Positions 62,470 through 64,000 of a stretch of 64,000 bases of DNA are shown here, piece after piece. A model generated the notes under the pieces. It had not been told where the DNA came from, did no database searches, and was given only the letters and a program-made list of their open reading frames with translations. The translations under genes and the position numbers were made by a program. Source of the stretch: Streptomyces sp. NBC_00249. GTDB lineage: Bacteria > Actinomycetota > Actinomycetes > Streptomycetales > Streptomycetaceae. Within the stretch, counting starts at the first letter, position 1. The number at the start of each line of letters is the position of its first letter. The DNA is taken from the NCBI RefSeq assembly GCF_026342355.1, contig NZ_JAPEMV010000001.1:1612001-1676000 (forward strand), in the 5' to 3' direction.

Positions 62470-62640
62470 TCAGGCCGCGCCGGGCTGCTGCGCGAGGATC
62501 TCCCGGACCCGGGCGCCGGTCTCGGGATACTTCGCCGCGGTGCGGGCAGAGTGGGCACGGCCCCGCTGGACCGAGGCCCACAGGCGGGCCCGCTGCCGGG
62601 GCGGGAGGTCGGGGCGGGAGTCGGCGGGGACGGCGGTCAG
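62470..62640 (-). CDS. Small basic protein, possible CTG start
   Basis: A 56-residue frame with coding-like content: RPDLPPRQRARLWASVQRGR, then a C-terminal helix PETGARVREILAQQPGAA. The frame contains no ATG, GTG or TTG; the only possible start is CTG at 62640, which overlaps the stop of the acyltransferase gene as CTGA. It may be translationally coupled with a CTG start, or be a gene that lost its start codon. Confidence 0.45.
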   Translation of the reverse strand: MTAVPADSRPDLPPRQRARLWASVQRGRAHSARTAAKYPETGARVREILAQQPGAA

Positions 62641-63329
62641 ATCCGGCGGGGCTCGATGATCACTTCGGGTGAAGACGACCGTACGACGCTGGCCGGGGGA
62701 ACGATGGTGCTACCCATGCAGACGCTCGCGGCGATGGTCGAATGCCGGCCCACGGCAATGCCGGGGCCGAGGGTGATCATGCTGCCGGTCTGGACGTGGT
62801 CGCCGATCAGGCCGCCGAACTGGGACGTGGTGCACCGGTAGGGCGGTTCGTCGCCGGGGCCGTGCAGGGCGATCTCCTTGACGGGTACGCGCATGTCGTA
62901 GTTCCACAAGCTGATCGCCGCGATCACGAGGTTCGCGGACAGGTGGGCGTCGGTCCCGATGATGGAGTGCCCGACGCCCACCTGGTGGCCGAGAACGGTG
63001 TTCTCCCCCAAGAAGGAGTGGGTCACTTCGCACCCGAAGCCCACCGACACGCCGGCGGCGAGGACGGACCGCTTGCGGACGGTCGAGAACTCGTGGACGC
63101 GGACCCCCGGCCCGATGATGACGTCTTCGCCGATGATCGCGGTGGGGTGGATCTGCGCGGTGGGGTGGATCCGCTCGGGCACAACCTGTAGGGCGTCGTC
63201 GTGGAGGGCGTCCCAGCGGGTGAGGAAGTCGGACAGCTCGAACTCGCCGATCTTGGCGTATCCGGTGGCGTCCAGGCCGGACGCGGCCGGGGGGCGGACG
63301 TAGTCACCGATACGGATGGACTCGGGCAC
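62637..63329 (-). CDS. Left-handed beta-helix (hexapeptide) acyltransferase
   Basis: A 230-residue hexapeptide-repeat protein. From about residue 55 the left-handed beta-helix runs through IHPTAQIHPTAIIGEDVIIG, PGVRVHEFSTVRKRSVLAA, NTVLGHQVGVGHSIIGTDAH and HVQTGSMITLGPGIAVG. The active-site His of LpxA/LpxD-like acyltransferases would be in GHQVGVGHS. It probably acylates a sugar nucleotide. It overlaps the small gene and lies 35 bp after the epimerase gene on the same strand. Confidence 0.8.
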   Translation of the reverse strand: MPESIRIGDYVRPPAASGLDATGYAKIGEFELSDFLTRWDALHDDALQVVPERIHPTAQIHPTAIIGEDVIIGPGVRVHEFSTVRKRSVLAAGVSVGFGCEVTHSFLGENTVLGHQVGVGHSIIGTDAHLSANLVIAAISLWNYDMRVPVKEIALHGPGDEPPYRCTTSQFGGLIGDHVQTGSMITLGPGIAVGRHSTIAASVCMGSTIVPPASVVRSSSPEVIIEPRRI

Positions 63330-63364
63330 CTGGCTTGCTCCTGGTCGTCGTCGGGGCGGGAGGT

Positions 63365-64000
63365 TCAGGCGGCTTCGGCGGCCTCACGGCGCAGGAAGTC
63401 GGGCAGGGCGGCGGGGGTGTTGTCGAGCCAGGCGACGTAGCGGGCCACGCCCTCGGCCACCGTGATCCGGGGCTCCCAGTCCAGGGCGGCGGTCACGCGG
63501 GCCGTGCCGGCCGTCCCGCCGAGCGGGTCGCCCTCGGGCAGCGGCCGGTCCTGGAACTCGGCTTCGGGGTAGTGGCGGCGGATGAGGTGAGCCACGTCGG
63601 CGATGGACGTGGCCTGGCCGGTGCCGACGTTCAGGATCTGCCGGTCGGCGCCGGGGGCGAGCATGGCCCTGATGGTGGCTTCGGCGATGTCTTCGACGTG
63701 GACGAAGTCGCGGACCTGCCGGCCGCCGCCGTTCAGGTGCAGAGGGAGGCCGAGCTTCGCGCGCATCGCCATCCAGGCGACCACCCAGGAGTGCGATCCC
63801 TCCTTGACGGTCTGGGGCTCGCCGTAGACGGAGAAGTACCGGACCGAGGTGTGGGAGACGTTGGCCTTGCCCAGCACCAGCGCGGTCTGCGCCTCACCCC
63901 ACGCCTTCGTGTTCGCGTAGACCGAGAGCGGGGCCAGGGGCCGGTCCTCGTGCCAGGTCTGCACGTCGTGGCGCTTGGGGTCGCCGTTGCCGTAGACGGC
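63365..64000 (-). CDS. NAD-dependent epimerase/dehydratase (partial)
   Basis: The C-terminal 211 residues of an extended SDR enzyme acting on a nucleotide sugar; the N-terminus lies beyond the window. The catalytic pair is in SVYANTKAWGE (Tyr and Lys), the substrate region is RYFSVYGEPQTVKEGSHSWV, and DFVHVEDIAEATIRAML and ILNVGTGQATSIADVAHLI are the usual epimerase C-terminal blocks. It is followed on its strand by the acyltransferase, suggesting a small surface-sugar operon that may be cargo of the integrated element. Confidence 0.88.
   Translation of the reverse strand, partial: AVYGNGDPKRHDVQTWHEDRPLAPLSVYANTKAWGEAQTALVLGKANVSHTSVRYFSVYGEPQTVKEGSHSWVVAWMAMRAKLGLPLHLNGGGRQVRDFVHVEDIAEATIRAMLAPGADRQILNVGTGQATSIADVAHLIRRHYPEAEFQDRPLPEGDPLGGTAGTARVTAALDWEPRITVAEGVARYVAWLDNTPAALPDFLRREAAEAA

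Overview
The window is a chromosome segment of a high-GC actinomycete, almost certainly a Streptomyces. The reasons are extreme GC at third codon positions, many GTG/TTG starts, 1-4 nt stop/start overlaps, a SAV2148-type HEPN protein, GlgX/TreY/TreZ enzymes, a MurC-MsrB pair and a typical Streptomyces intergenic palindromic repeat. Nothing suggests a phage or plasmid as a whole, but the last 8 kb carry a recombinase module that looks integrated.

Layout. 1-1760: end of a sulfonate-type ABC importer (ATPase tail, permease) and a CbiX-like sirohydrochlorin chelatase, i.e. the edge of a sulfur assimilation locus. 1907-8856: housekeeping and accessory enzymes (ketopantoate reductase, aldo/keto reductase, DUF1697, an OleD/OleI-type macrolide glycosyltransferase with a palindromic operator candidate, an APH-like kinase, a DEDDh exonuclease, a HEPN protein). 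9107-14878: GlgX, an MFS exporter and TreY; TreZ follows at 25290. Between TreY and TreZ lies a tight three-gene operon (14955-19193) of a membrane pseudokinase, a CHAT caspase-like protease and an alpha/beta hydrolase. This is the best candidate here for an uncharacterised conflict or cell-death type system. 19165-30856: two LysR regulators, dihydrolipoamide dehydrogenase, an M14 peptidase, FHA and GNAT proteins, TreZ, an M24 peptidase, a CTP-synthase-like amidotransferase, tRNA-His and a hydrolase. 31006-37276: a Tat-exported phospholipase C, a GTPase-associated protein 1 (GAP1) family protein and a convergent membrane protein, the last two separated by a near-perfect 33 bp inverted repeat.

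37462-42860 is a five-gene biosynthetic operon: OleA-like thiolase, family 2 glycosyltransferase, OleC-like AMP ligase, P450 and OleD-like reductase. It resembles head-to-head fatty acid condensation / beta-lactone pathways but lacks OleB and has extra tailoring enzymes. 42930-50506 is mostly core metabolism (MsrB, MurC, a pyrimidine reductase, a ZapE-like ATPase, OsmC, a PhoX-like protein, PPK2). 50539-52980 is an operon of a secreted Ser-Gly repeat protein, DUF5819 and an HTTM membrane protein.

53193-56409: a lipoprotein deacetylase, a small zinc ribbon, and an AIM24 / ABC ATPase / membrane protein operon. Its ATPase gene is broken by a 159 bp palindromic MITE flanked by TA and also carries a frameshift. 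56410-62455: an AT-richer junction at the 5' end of the AIM24 gene, then three overlapping tyrosine recombinase genes and a small HTH/coiled-coil protein (a Recombinase-in-Trio or Tn554-like module). Beyond it, on the other strand, are sugar-nucleotide type genes (hexapeptide acyltransferase, NAD-dependent epimerase) that run off the window and may be cargo of the same element.
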